Source: Marinobacter salinisoli (GTDB taxonomy: Bacteria > Pseudomonadota > Gammaproteobacteria > Pseudomonadales > Oleiphilaceae). Taken from it: a stretch of DNA of 64,000 nucleotides. The notes under the pieces were generated by a model. The model saw nothing but the letters and a program-made list of their open reading frames with translations. It was not told the origin of the DNA and ran no database searches. Shown here piece after piece: positions 19,762-27,510 of this stretch (the stretch's first letter is position 1; each line of letters opens with the position of its first letter). Position numbers and translations under genes: made by a program. The stretch covers positions 186,001 to 250,000 of the forward strand of contig NZ_CP071247.1 of the NCBI RefSeq assembly GCF_017301335.1. The letters are read 5' to 3'.

Positions 19762-19790
19762 CTGAAAACAATTTACAACTTTTGTATACT
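19762..19790 (+). promoter_or_regulatory. Candidate sigma-70 promoter for the KamA-like gene
   Basis: A -10 hexamer TATACT (19785-19790) lies 17 bp after CTGAAA (19762-19767), a weak -35. The start site would be about 65 bp upstream of the ATG at 19863. Confidence 0.45.
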
Positions 19791-19862
19791 CGCTGCCCAC
19801 TTTTCCAGGGGGCCTGACCCAAACACGCCCCTCCCATTGGCATTTAACACTGAGGGCGATCT

Positions 19863-21227
19863 ATGAACTCCATTGTGACCTTCCCGAACCGGATTCCTAC
19901 CACCGAGTTCGAAGAAAGGCGCTTCAAGGTCTACACAGACCGCCAGCTCGACAAGATCGAGGCCATTCAGAACCTCCCGGAAGATACCCTGTTTGAAATG
20001 AAGGTCGTAGCCAGTGTGCTGCCGTTCCGGGTGAACGAGTATGTGATCAACGAACTGATCAACTGGGACAAAGTACCGAACGACCCGCTCTACCAGCTGG
20101 TCTTCCCCCAGAAGGGCATGCTCAAAGCCGAGCATTACGAGCGCATGGCGGAACTGCATCGCAGCGGCGCCGACAAGAAAGAAATTCAATCCGTCGCCAA
20201 AGAAATCCGGGACGAGCTGAACCCGCACCCGGCCGGCCAGATGGAAATGAACATGCCGACCCTCGACGGCGAAGTACTGGATGGGGTACAGCACAAGTAC
20301 CGCGAAACCGTACTGTTCTTCCCGGCCCAGGGCCAGACGTGTCACTCCTACTGCACCTTCTGCTTCCGCTGGGCGCAGTTTGTTGGCGACAAAGACCTGA
20401 AGATGGCCAGCACCGAAGCCGAAAAGCTGCACGGCTACCTGAAGGAGCACACCGAAGTCACTGACCTGCTGGTGACCGGCGGCGACCCGATGGTGATGAA
20501 AACCAAAAACCTGGTGCAGTACCTGGAACCGCTGCTGGAGCCGGAGTTCGATCACATCCAGACCATCCGCATCGGCACCAAGGCCCTCACCTTCTGGCCG
20601 TATCGCTTCGTGACCGACAAGGATGCCGAGGAACTGATGGATCTGCTGGCTCGGCTGGTTGATGGCGGCAAGCACGTGGCCATCATGGCGCACTACAACC
20701 ACTGGCAGGAAATCACCACGGATATCGCCGAAGAAGCCATTCGCCGCATCCGTGCCACCGGCGCCGAAATCCGCGCTCAGGGCCCGCTGATCAAGCACGT
20801 GAACGACAACGCCGACGATTGGGCGAAGATGTGGAAGAAGCAGGTCAAGCTGGGCATCATCCCCTACTACATGTTCGTTGAGCGGGACACCGGCGCCAAG
20901 AACTACTTCGAACTGCCACTGGCGGAGGCTTACCAGATCTACCGCGAAGCCATGAAGCAAGTCAGTGGCCTGGCGCGCACCGCCCGCGGCCCCTCCATGA
21001 GCGCCGGCCCGGGCAAGGTGGAAGTTCAGGGCATTGCCGAAATCAATGGCGAGAAAGTGTTTGTCCTCCGCTTCCTCCAGGGCCGCAACCCGGACTGGGT
21101 ACAGCGCCCGTTCTTCGCCAAGTACTCGGAGACCGCCACCTGGCTGCACGAACTGGAGCCGGCACTTGGGGAAGAGAAATTCTTCTTCGAGGACGAGTAC
21201 GAGGAAATGAAGAAAGGTAACGGCTGA
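19863..21227 (+). CDS. KamA-family radical SAM protein, lysine 2,3-aminomutase-like, substrate unknown
   Basis: 454-residue radical SAM enzyme of the KamA group. The [4Fe-4S]/SAM cysteines are in CHSYCTFCFRWAQF (CxxxCxxC), near residue 160. A lysine in GPGKVEV near residue 386 occupies the position of the PLP-binding lysine of lysine 2,3-aminomutase. The lysine-contacting Asp that precedes the GGGGK motif in clostridial KamA has no equivalent in the corresponding GPSMSAGPGK segment, so lysine may not be the substrate. It is longer than EpmB (about 340 residues) and has no beta-lysine acetyltransferase (AblB) neighbour, so an osmolyte role is not supported. It is probably monocistronic: own promoter, GAGGG ribosome-binding site, terminator 22 bp after the stop. 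Confidence 0.8.
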   Translation: MNSIVTFPNRIPTTEFEERRFKVYTDRQLDKIEAIQNLPEDTLFEMKVVASVLPFRVNEYVINELINWDKVPNDPLYQLVFPQKGMLKAEHYERMAELHRSGADKKEIQSVAKEIRDELNPHPAGQMEMNMPTLDGEVLDGVQHKYRETVLFFPAQGQTCHSYCTFCFRWAQFVGDKDLKMASTEAEKLHGYLKEHTEVTDLLVTGGDPMVMKTKNLVQYLEPLLEPEFDHIQTIRIGTKALTFWPYRFVTDKDAEELMDLLARLVDGGKHVAIMAHYNHWQEITTDIAEEAIRRIRATGAEIRAQGPLIKHVNDNADDWAKMWKKQVKLGIIPYYMFVERDTGAKNYFELPLAEAYQIYREAMKQVSGLARTARGPSMSAGPGKVEVQGIAEINGEKVFVLRFLQGRNPDWVQRPFFAKYSETATWLHELEPALGEEKFFFEDEYEEMKKGNG

Positions 21228-21246
21228 TTAGCCAGATCACCCGATG

Positions 21247-21275
21247 AAAAGCCCCGTCTAGAGCGGGGCTTTTTT
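21247..21275. terminator. Bidirectional rho-independent terminator
   Basis: AGCCCCG and CGGGGCT form a stem with A-run and T-run flanks. It ends the KamA-like transcript and overlaps the stop codon of the convergent HNH gene. Confidence 0.9.
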
Positions 21276-21600
21276 ATGCCTTACGCCGAAACTTCGGCAC
21301 AAACCCCTCTGGCTTATCCCGCAGCCATTCCACAAACACCCTCAGCTCCTCCAGCTCCAGCAGCTTCTCCCGGGTGTTGTAGTGCAGGCCCAGGTCGTAT
21401 TCGGAACAGGCCTTGTGAATGGCGTTATGGCAGGGCCGGCACACCCACAGGGTGCGGGTGATCAGCTCTTCCTTGCTGAACAGTTTCTGAAACCGCTTCT
21501 TGCGATGCAGGTGTTTGGGGATCAGGTGGTGGCGGGTAAGCTGGGCGACCGGGCGTTCACACAGCTCGCAGCAATCCGGTTGTGATGGCAACTTCAGCAT
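21274..21600 (-). CDS. HNH endonuclease domain protein
   Basis: About 108 residues. A first Cys pair is in CELCERP, then HHLIPKHLHRKK and CRPCHNAIH, giving the Cys4 zinc and His-Asn-His catalytic layout of HNH nucleases. It is a small stand-alone domain protein, of a type common in gammaproteobacteria, with no signal peptide. The ATG at 21600 was chosen; a TTG two codons upstream (21606) is the alternative. It follows the unknown lipoprotein gene by 30 bp and may be co-transcribed with it and cnoX. There is no adjacent methyltransferase or toxin partner, so a restriction role is not indicated. Confidence 0.8.
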   Translation of the reverse strand: MLKLPSQPDCCELCERPVAQLTRHHLIPKHLHRKKRFQKLFSKEELITRTLWVCRPCHNAIHKACSEYDLGLHYNTREKLLELEELRVFVEWLRDKPEGFVPKFRRKA

Positions 21601-21629
21601 GGGCAACCCACTTCCATTCGACTGACACT

Positions 21630-23060
21630 CTATTGGGGCGCAAGGAAGTAACGATCCAGGAGGTGGGGATCATCAAAATGCCGACGCCCAACAAACGATA
21701 CGGCATGATGGCCCCATTGGCGCATCGCGCCTGCCGATGCAACGCCTGTCGGCCACAGTAAAAACCTTTCGAGCCGCTCGGTTCCGCCGATCAGCCCGTC
21801 GTCGTCATAGAGGCGCCCACCGGCATACGAACGCCCCCGAAGGCTATCCAGAGGTACAAGACGATAGTTCTGCACGCGGCCATCCGGCGCTGGCGACTGA
21901 TCGACGGACACACCCACCAATTGATGCTCGCCGGCGGAGAGCGCCAGCAATGGCGAACGATGGCTCTCAGCCGGAATCGACCCGAGCAACCAGAGCTGCT
22001 CCGTTTCATACTCGATACTGTCGTTCGCCACCAGCCCACCATCGGCCAGTAACCACTGGTGATAGCAACCACAGGGATGAACCGTGTCGTAGATCAGCGG
22101 CCGACCGTGGGAGTCCAGGGTTACGCGCCAGACAAACCCATCCAGTGCTCCGGCATAAATATCCAACCAGCCCTGCGCGGGCCGCCCTGAAAACCAGATC
22201 ACGTAGTTCAGCTGCGGGAGAATGCGGCCGTTAAAGTGGGTGAAACTGAGGTGGGTAAACACCACTGGCTCGGGGCGAAACTGGAGTCGGCCATCAAGCT
22301 GGCGCCCCGGAACGCCGGGCAGATCGAAGCTATCCTGAGTTTCGATTCGCCACCCGGGCGCATGACGCAGGAACAGCTCCGAGCGGAGCGGGTCGTTTAA
22401 CACCGGCACACCAAGCGAATCGACCGGGTAAACTTGCAGCCGGTCAGGCCCATTAGTTGCCGCTGGAACTGGTCGGTAAGTCCGCCAGCCACCTCGGGGC
22501 CCGTAATCACCGAACTGGGCGGCCAACTCACCCATGGTAACGCCAGCGCGCCAACGTACAACTGGCTCCACCAGTGGGTACACGCCGATAACCTGCGAAG
22601 GCGTGCTGTAACTGTCAGGAACCTCAACGGACGCCACCAGCCGATGCCACAATTCCGGCTCCGACTCCAGCTCCGAAATGGCCCGAGATCCGCAATCCCG
22701 CAGACCAGTCAGCCATTGCGAGATCTCATCCAAGCCACCCTCGGCCTCAAACTGCCAGGCAACAACAGCCTGCTGATGGGCACGCGCCAGCCAATCGTGG
22801 CGCTGCCTGGGGGACAACCCGTTCAGGTCGAAGCCGGCCAGAAAACGGTCAACGCGAAGGTAGGGAAAGCCGGGAGGAGACCAGTCCTGAGCATCATAGT
22901 GGCCAGCGGTGTCGACCCAGTTGCGCCAGCGGATAAATTGGCGATCGCAGTCTTGGGAAACCGCGACCGCCGGGTCAGTGGCATAGCGATGGCTTGCACA
23001 ACCCGACAGCACTCCTACAAGAAGTGCCATCCAGACTGCATGCCTCCAGTTTCGCCCCAT
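21630..23060 (-). CDS. Predicted lipoprotein of unknown function with an HPCGCYH motif
   Basis: About 476 residues. The start MGRNWRHAVWMALLVGVLSGC has a clear lipobox (LSGC), so the mature protein should be lipid-anchored through a Cys near residue 20. The body is rich in Trp, Tyr and Gln. Its most striking part is THLSFTHFNGRILPQLNYVIWF followed by YDTVHPCGCYHQWL, where two Cys and two His are closely spaced and may bind metal or a cofactor. I recall similar uncharacterised proteins in other gammaproteobacteria but no function. It lies 87 bp after cnoX on the same strand. Start at 23060 follows a G-rich ribosome-binding site. Confidence 0.7.
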   Translation of the reverse strand: MGRNWRHAVWMALLVGVLSGCASHRYATDPAVAVSQDCDRQFIRWRNWVDTAGHYDAQDWSPPGFPYLRVDRFLAGFDLNGLSPRQRHDWLARAHQQAVVAWQFEAEGGLDEISQWLTGLRDCGSRAISELESEPELWHRLVASVEVPDSYSTPSQVIGVYPLVEPVVRWRAGVTMGELAAQFGDYGPRGGWRTYRPVPAATNGPDRLQVYPVDSLGVPVLNDPLRSELFLRHAPGWRIETQDSFDLPGVPGRQLDGRLQFRPEPVVFTHLSFTHFNGRILPQLNYVIWFSGRPAQGWLDIYAGALDGFVWRVTLDSHGRPLIYDTVHPCGCYHQWLLADGGLVANDSIEYETEQLWLLGSIPAESHRSPLLALSAGEHQLVGVSVDQSPAPDGRVQNYRLVPLDSLRGRSYAGGRLYDDDGLIGGTERLERFLLWPTGVASAGAMRQWGHHAVSFVGRRHFDDPHLLDRYFLAPQ

Positions 23061-23147
23061 GATGAACCCCCCATCCACTCAGCACCTTCCACTTTGAAGG
23101 TAACGCGATCCCAATGGTTCCCATCCGGAGGCTGCCGGAGGATGCTC

Positions 23148-24011
23148 TTAGTGCATCAGGGTATAGAGCTTTCTTCGATAGGCACGGACATCCGGATTAT
23201 TGCTGCCAAGTTTATCGAACAGCTCGATCAGCGTGGTTTTGGCCACGCCGTCTTTGTAACTGGCGTCCGCCTGCATCAGGCGAATCAATAACGCCATGGC
23301 CTCGGCATTCTCCTCTTTGAGGACATGCTGGAGCGCAAGCTGATGAAGGGCTTCCGGGTTCTTCGGGTCGTTCGCCAGAACATGCTCAAGCTCGGCCACG
23401 GGCGGCAACTGACCGGCCTGCCGGATAAACTTGATGCGAGCCGCCAGCTGCTTGGCCTGAGTCTGCAATTTCTCTTCCGGGGGCAGGCTGTTCAATACCT
23501 GCTCGGCGGTATCCACATCCCCCAGCTCGGCTTTCAGCTGGGCAATATCGATCAGCACCTTGAGGTTGTCCGGATCTTTCTGGTTCATCTCCGTGAGGAT
23601 GGCCAGCGCCCCGTCGATATCCCCCTGCTCCCAGCGCTTGTGCGCGGTTTCGTAGGGGTCTTCTGCCGGTGCCTCGACGTGCTTGTCCAGAATCTTGCGA
23701 ATCTCACCCTCCGGCAGCGCGCCGTTGAAGCCATCCACCGCCTGACCTTCTTTCACCAGGATCACCGTCGGCAGGCTGCGAACCCCCAGACTGCCGGTCA
23801 GTTGCTGCTGCTCGTCGGCGTTTACTTTCGCCACCAGAAACTGGCCCTGATACTCGTTGGCCAGCTTCTCGAGGATCGGCATCAGTTGCTTGCAGGGCGC
23901 GCACCAGTCGGCCCAGACATCCACCAGAATCGGTGTTTCTGACGAGGCATCCATTACCTGCTGCTGAAAGTTCTCCATGGTGGCGTCAAAAATGTACGGG
24001 GACTCGCTCAT
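23148..24011 (-). CDS. cnoX: Thioredoxin-like co-chaperone CnoX (YbbN)
   Basis: About 287 residues. An N-terminal thioredoxin fold carries WCAPC near residue 37, followed by a C-terminal TPR-like domain (about 120-285, with repeats such as YETAHKRWEQGDIDGALAILTEM). In E. coli CnoX binds unfolding proteins under oxidative or hypochlorous stress and hands them to GroEL or DnaK. Unlike E. coli YbbN (SxxC), this protein keeps both active-site Cys, so it may also have oxidoreductase activity. The start MSESPYIF at 24011 was preferred to a GTG three codons upstream. It is divergent from lon, a fitting proteostasis neighbour. Confidence 0.88.
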   Translation of the reverse strand: MSESPYIFDATMENFQQQVMDASSETPILVDVWADWCAPCKQLMPILEKLANEYQGQFLVAKVNADEQQQLTGSLGVRSLPTVILVKEGQAVDGFNGALPEGEIRKILDKHVEAPAEDPYETAHKRWEQGDIDGALAILTEMNQKDPDNLKVLIDIAQLKAELGDVDTAEQVLNSLPPEEKLQTQAKQLAARIKFIRQAGQLPPVAELEHVLANDPKNPEALHQLALQHVLKEENAEAMALLIRLMQADASYKDGVAKTTLIELFDKLGSNNPDVRAYRRKLYTLMH

Positions 24012-24213
24012 GCATCGCACCTGTCATCAATTAATGAATCGTTAAACCGGTAAACCTGCCAGCAATCGTGGGGGCAAATGGCCAGAAATCAAGCAACCGC
24101 AAGCGCCTTGAAATCAGTGCAACTGGCGTTACATAGGCTATAAGTGTCATCCCGGGCGGCCACAGCGCCGCCCCGGCCCCGACGTTACGCTTTCCGGATG
24201 GGTATCGCACAGC

Positions 24214-26664
24214 ATGACTGACGAAAACCGCAAAGACAAAATCGAGCAATTCGAAGAGGACGTGACCGAGTACATCGGCAAAGACGAGCACAGCAAGGGC
24301 CTGGCATTGCCACAGCAGATGATGCCAAGGCGCATGTACGTGTTGCCGGTGTCCAACCGTCCGTTCTTCCCCGCTCAGGTGCAACCGATCATGGTGAACC
24401 AGAACCCCTGGCAGGAAACTCTGAAGCGGGTCGGGGAAACAGACCATCGCGTGCTGGGCATCTGCTTTGTCGAACAGCAGGAAAACGAAGACGATGTGCC
24501 CGCCAGCGACGAACTGGAAACCACCGGATGCGCGGTCCGGATCCATCACGCCCAGCAGGAAAACGGCAAGGTACAGTTTATTGCCCAGGGCCTGCAGCGG
24601 TTTCGCATCGTTCAGTGGCTGCGCCGGAAACCGCCCTATCTGGTGGAAGTGGACTACCCCACCGAACCCGAAGAAGACGCCGATGAACTGAAGGCCTATA
24701 CCCTCGCCATCATCAGTGCCATCAAGGAGTTGCTGCGCAGCAACCCGCTGTACGGCGAAGAGGTTAAACAGTATCTGTCGCGATTCGGACCGGACGACAG
24801 CTCACCGCTGGCCGATTTCGGCGCTTCCATGACCAGCGCACCGGGTCACGAGCTCCAGGATGTACTGGACACCCTGCCGCTGGTGCACCGGATGGAAAAA
24901 GTCCTGCTGCTGATGCGCAAGGAGCAGGAGGTCGCCCGCCTGCAATCCGAGATCAGCGAGGAGGTGAACGCCAAGGTTCAGAAACACCAGCGGGAATTCT
25001 TCCTGAAAGAACAGCTCAAGGTTATCCAGCGCGAGCTGGGTATGGCCAAGGACGACAAGACCGCGGACATAGAGCGCTTCGAAGAGCGCATGTCGGAACT
25101 GAATCCTCCGGCTCAGGTGAAAGAGCGATTCGCCGAAGAAGTGCAGAAATTACAGGTGCTGGAACAGGGCTCGCCAGAATACGGCGTTACCCGTAATTAT
25201 CTGGACTGGCTGACCCAGGTGCCCTGGGGCATGCACTCGGACGACCACTTTGACCTGCCCGAAGCCCGCCGCATCCTGGACCGGGACCACGACGGCCTGG
25301 AGGATGTGAAAACGCGGATCATCGAGTTTCTTGCCGAGGGCTCGTTCAAGGGTGAAGTCAGCGGCTCCATTCTGCTGCTGGTGGGCCCGCCGGGGGTGGG
25401 AAAAACCTCCATCGGCCACTCGGTAGCTGATGCACTGGGGCGAAAGTTCTACCGTTTCAGCGTAGGCGGGATGCGCGATGAAGCCGAAATCAAAGGCCAC
25501 CGGCGCACCTACATCGGCGCCATGCCGGGCAAGTTTGTGCAGGCACTGAAAGACAGTGGCGTGTCCAACCCGGTCATCATGCTCGATGAAATCGACAAGG
25601 TCGGCGCTTCGTACCAGGGCGACCCGGCCTCTGCCCTGCTGGAAACCCTCGACCCGGAACAGAACAGTGAATTCCTCGACCACTATCTGGACGTGCGCAT
25701 GGACCTGTCCAAGGTGCTGTTCATCTGTACCGCCAACCAGCTGGACACCATTCCCCGGCCGCTGCTGGATCGGATGGATGTTATTCGCCTGTCCGGCTAC
25801 ATCACCGAAGAAAAACTGGCCATTGCCAAGCACTACCTGCTGCCCCGCCTGCTGAAACGGGCGGGCCTGCTGAAGAAGCAGATCAACATCACCGATGCCG
25901 CCATCAAACAGGTGATCGAGGGGTATGCCCGGGAGGCCGGTGTGCGAACCCTGGAAAAGCTTCTGCACAAGATCATCCGCAAGGGCATCGTGAAGCTGCT
26001 GGAAGACCCGGACACGCCGGTGCGGGTCGGGGTATCCAGCCTGCCGGACTATCTTGGTCAGCCCGCGTTCAAGAAAGAAAAAGCCCTCAAGGGCGTTGGC
26101 GTGGTTACCGGCCTCGCCTGGACTGCCATGGGGGGAGCAACGTTGAGCATTGAGGCGTCGCGGATTCACGCCAGCCAGCGCGGCTTCAAGCTGACCGGCC
26201 AGCTTGGAGATGTGATGCGGGAGTCGGCGGAAATCGCCTACAGCTACGTCGCCTCAAACCTGAAGCAGTTCAAGGGCGACCCGACGTTCTTCGACAAATC
26301 CTTTGTTCACCTGCACGTGCCCGAGGGCGCCACGCCAAAGGATGGCCCCAGCGCCGGCATCACCATGGCCACGGCTCTGCTGTCCATTGCCCGCAAGGAG
26401 CCGCCGCAGCAGAACATTGCCATGACTGGCGAACTGACACTGACCGGGCAGGTATTGCCGGTGGGCGGTATCCGGGAAAAAGTGATCGCAGCCCGGCGGC
26501 AGAAAATCAGCAATCTGATCCTGCCGGAAGCAAACCGGGGTGATTTCGAGGAATTGCCTGAGTATCTGAAAGAGGGGCTATCGGTGAGCTTTGCCAAGCA
26601 CTACAACGATGTGTTCCAGGCGTGCTTCGCCAACAAGCCGCGCAAAGGCGCCAGCGTTCACTAA
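24214..26664 (+). CDS. lon: ATP-dependent protease Lon
   Basis: 816 residues. An N-terminal LAN domain (VLPVSNRPFFPAQVQPI, about 40-240) is followed by a coiled-coil stretch, the AAA+ module with Walker A GPPGVGKT at 391-398 and Walker B VIMLDEIDK, and the S16 protease domain with catalytic Ser713 in PKDGPSAG. It degrades misfolded and regulatory proteins in the cytoplasm. The N-terminus (MTDENRKDKIEQFEED) differs from E. coli Lon and resembles the second, Lon-like type found in Pseudomonas and Marinobacter, so another lon copy may exist elsewhere. A CTTGAAA at 24107 resembles a heat-shock -35 but has no good -10. Confidence 0.95.
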   Translation: MTDENRKDKIEQFEEDVTEYIGKDEHSKGLALPQQMMPRRMYVLPVSNRPFFPAQVQPIMVNQNPWQETLKRVGETDHRVLGICFVEQQENEDDVPASDELETTGCAVRIHHAQQENGKVQFIAQGLQRFRIVQWLRRKPPYLVEVDYPTEPEEDADELKAYTLAIISAIKELLRSNPLYGEEVKQYLSRFGPDDSSPLADFGASMTSAPGHELQDVLDTLPLVHRMEKVLLLMRKEQEVARLQSEISEEVNAKVQKHQREFFLKEQLKVIQRELGMAKDDKTADIERFEERMSELNPPAQVKERFAEEVQKLQVLEQGSPEYGVTRNYLDWLTQVPWGMHSDDHFDLPEARRILDRDHDGLEDVKTRIIEFLAEGSFKGEVSGSILLLVGPPGVGKTSIGHSVADALGRKFYRFSVGGMRDEAEIKGHRRTYIGAMPGKFVQALKDSGVSNPVIMLDEIDKVGASYQGDPASALLETLDPEQNSEFLDHYLDVRMDLSKVLFICTANQLDTIPRPLLDRMDVIRLSGYITEEKLAIAKHYLLPRLLKRAGLLKKQINITDAAIKQVIEGYAREAGVRTLEKLLHKIIRKGIVKLLEDPDTPVRVGVSSLPDYLGQPAFKKEKALKGVGVVTGLAWTAMGGATLSIEASRIHASQRGFKLTGQLGDVMRESAEIAYSYVASNLKQFKGDPTFFDKSFVHLHVPEGATPKDGPSAGITMATALLSIARKEPPQQNIAMTGELTLTGQVLPVGGIREKVIAARRQKISNLILPEANRGDFEELPEYLKEGLSVSFAKHYNDVFQACFANKPRKGASVH

Positions 26665-26678
26665 CCGGTGAACGCTGG
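26651..26678. terminator. Hairpin overlapping the lon stop codon
   Basis: An 11-bp perfect stem (CCAGCGTTCAC and GTGAACGCTGG) has the TAA stop of lon in its loop, between lon and the convergent MarR gene. There is no U-tract, so it is a weak bidirectional terminator or 3-prime stabiliser. Confidence 0.45.
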
Positions 26679-26688
26679 CCGGTGCTGC

Positions 26689-27279
26689 TCAGGATTTGGC
26701 GTCACTCTTCCAGCCATCTTCACGCAGCACCGGGCCCACGTGCAGCACGGGTGATGCGTCGATCTCATCGGCGTCCATCATATTGGCCACCCGCTGCAGC
26801 GAGGCCAGGATCATGGTCTGCTCCCACTCGTCCAGGTTCTGGAATTTCTTGATGAATTCCTCCTGCAGCGGATTCGGCGCCCGGGCCAGCAAATCAGCGC
26901 CCTCGTCGGTCAGGTGGGCGTGTACCTTGCGCTTGTCCTGGGTACTGCGGACCCGATACACCAGCTTCCGGTGTTCGAGCCGGTCCAGAATGGTGGTCAC
27001 GGTTGCCTGGCTCAGGCTCACCTTGTCGGCGATGGTTCCGATGGTCACCTCGCCCAGATCACGAATGGTGCGCATGATCAGCAGCTGCGGGCCGGTCAGC
27101 CCGTTATGCTTACTAAGGCGTTTGGAGTGCAAATCCGTCGCCCGGATCACTCGCCGAAGCGCCACCAGCACCTGCTCGTAATTGTTCACTGTATTGCTCC
27201 GATCAAAGGGGCTGCCCCCTTGTTGATATGAACCGGAGGCCTGAAGCGGTTTCGAGTGCATCGATTTACTACTCGTCAT
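26689..27279 (-). CDS. MarR-family regulator, EctR/CosR-like
   Basis: About 196 residues from MTSSKSMHSK, preceded by GAGG. The winged helix-turn-helix is clear: ALRRVIRATDLHSKRLSK, GLTGPQLLIMRTI, TIADKVSLSQATVTTILDRLE and a DKRKVHAHLT wing. The LHSKRL region and the C-terminal DASPVL segment are, from memory, typical of EctR1/CosR, regulators of ectoine synthesis and salt response. No ectABC genes are in the window. A pseudopalindrome at 27335-27352, just upstream, resembles the operator reported for EctR1, so autoregulation is plausible. Confidence is high for MarR family, moderate for the EctR/CosR assignment. Confidence 0.8.
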   Translation of the reverse strand: MTSSKSMHSKPLQASGSYQQGGSPFDRSNTVNNYEQVLVALRRVIRATDLHSKRLSKHNGLTGPQLLIMRTIRDLGEVTIGTIADKVSLSQATVTTILDRLEHRKLVYRVRSTQDKRKVHAHLTDEGADLLARAPNPLQEEFIKKFQNLDEWEQTMILASLQRVANMMDADEIDASPVLHVGPVLREDGWKSDAKS

Positions 27280-27334
27280 CTGCCGTAGCCTCATTCCATT
27301 GGTCTAACCAGCACTTCGTCCCAGAAACGCCCTT

Positions 27335-27356
27335 TATTTATACCACTAATTATTAG
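27335..27356 (-). promoter_or_regulatory. Candidate MarR/EctR-type operator overlapping a -10 element
   Basis: TATTTATA-CC-ACTAATTA (27335-27352) has two 8-bp half-sites with a 2-bp gap, resembling my recollection of the EctR1 site of Methylomicrobium. It overlaps a possible minus-strand -10 (TATAAA), and CTAAT-T-ATTAG at 27346-27356 is a separate small palindrome. It lies about 60 bp upstream of the regulator's start. Confidence 0.35.
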
Positions 27357-27510
27357 AGGGCTTTAGACCCCGAAATGCAAGTCGTGACTTTTGCGGAGCT
27401 CGGCGGTACCGCCCTCCCCCAATGCGCTGAGTCTTTTTTCCATTTCTCACTATGCTAAGGTCTGCACCCTCTGAAAGAACACAGCAACTCTGGACCTTGG
27501 AACGTACTTC

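Larger units (their letters stand above)
19200..19862. other. 663-bp AT-rich intergenic region between aceE and the KamA-like gene
   Basis: The gap between two divergent genes is clearly more AT-rich than its surroundings, especially 19440-19790. Short reading frames here lack ribosome-binding sites and plausible protein composition, so I call no gene. It contains an 8-bp inverted repeat at 19469-19489 and a plausible promoter for the rightward gene at 19762-19790. An sRNA or an extended regulatory region is possible but not shown by the sequence. Confidence 0.6.

Noticed and set aside
24107..24136. Heat-shock promoter before lon (CTTGAAA at 24107)
   Set aside because: The sequence at -10 distance (GTTACATAG) matches CCCCATNTA poorly; too weak to call.
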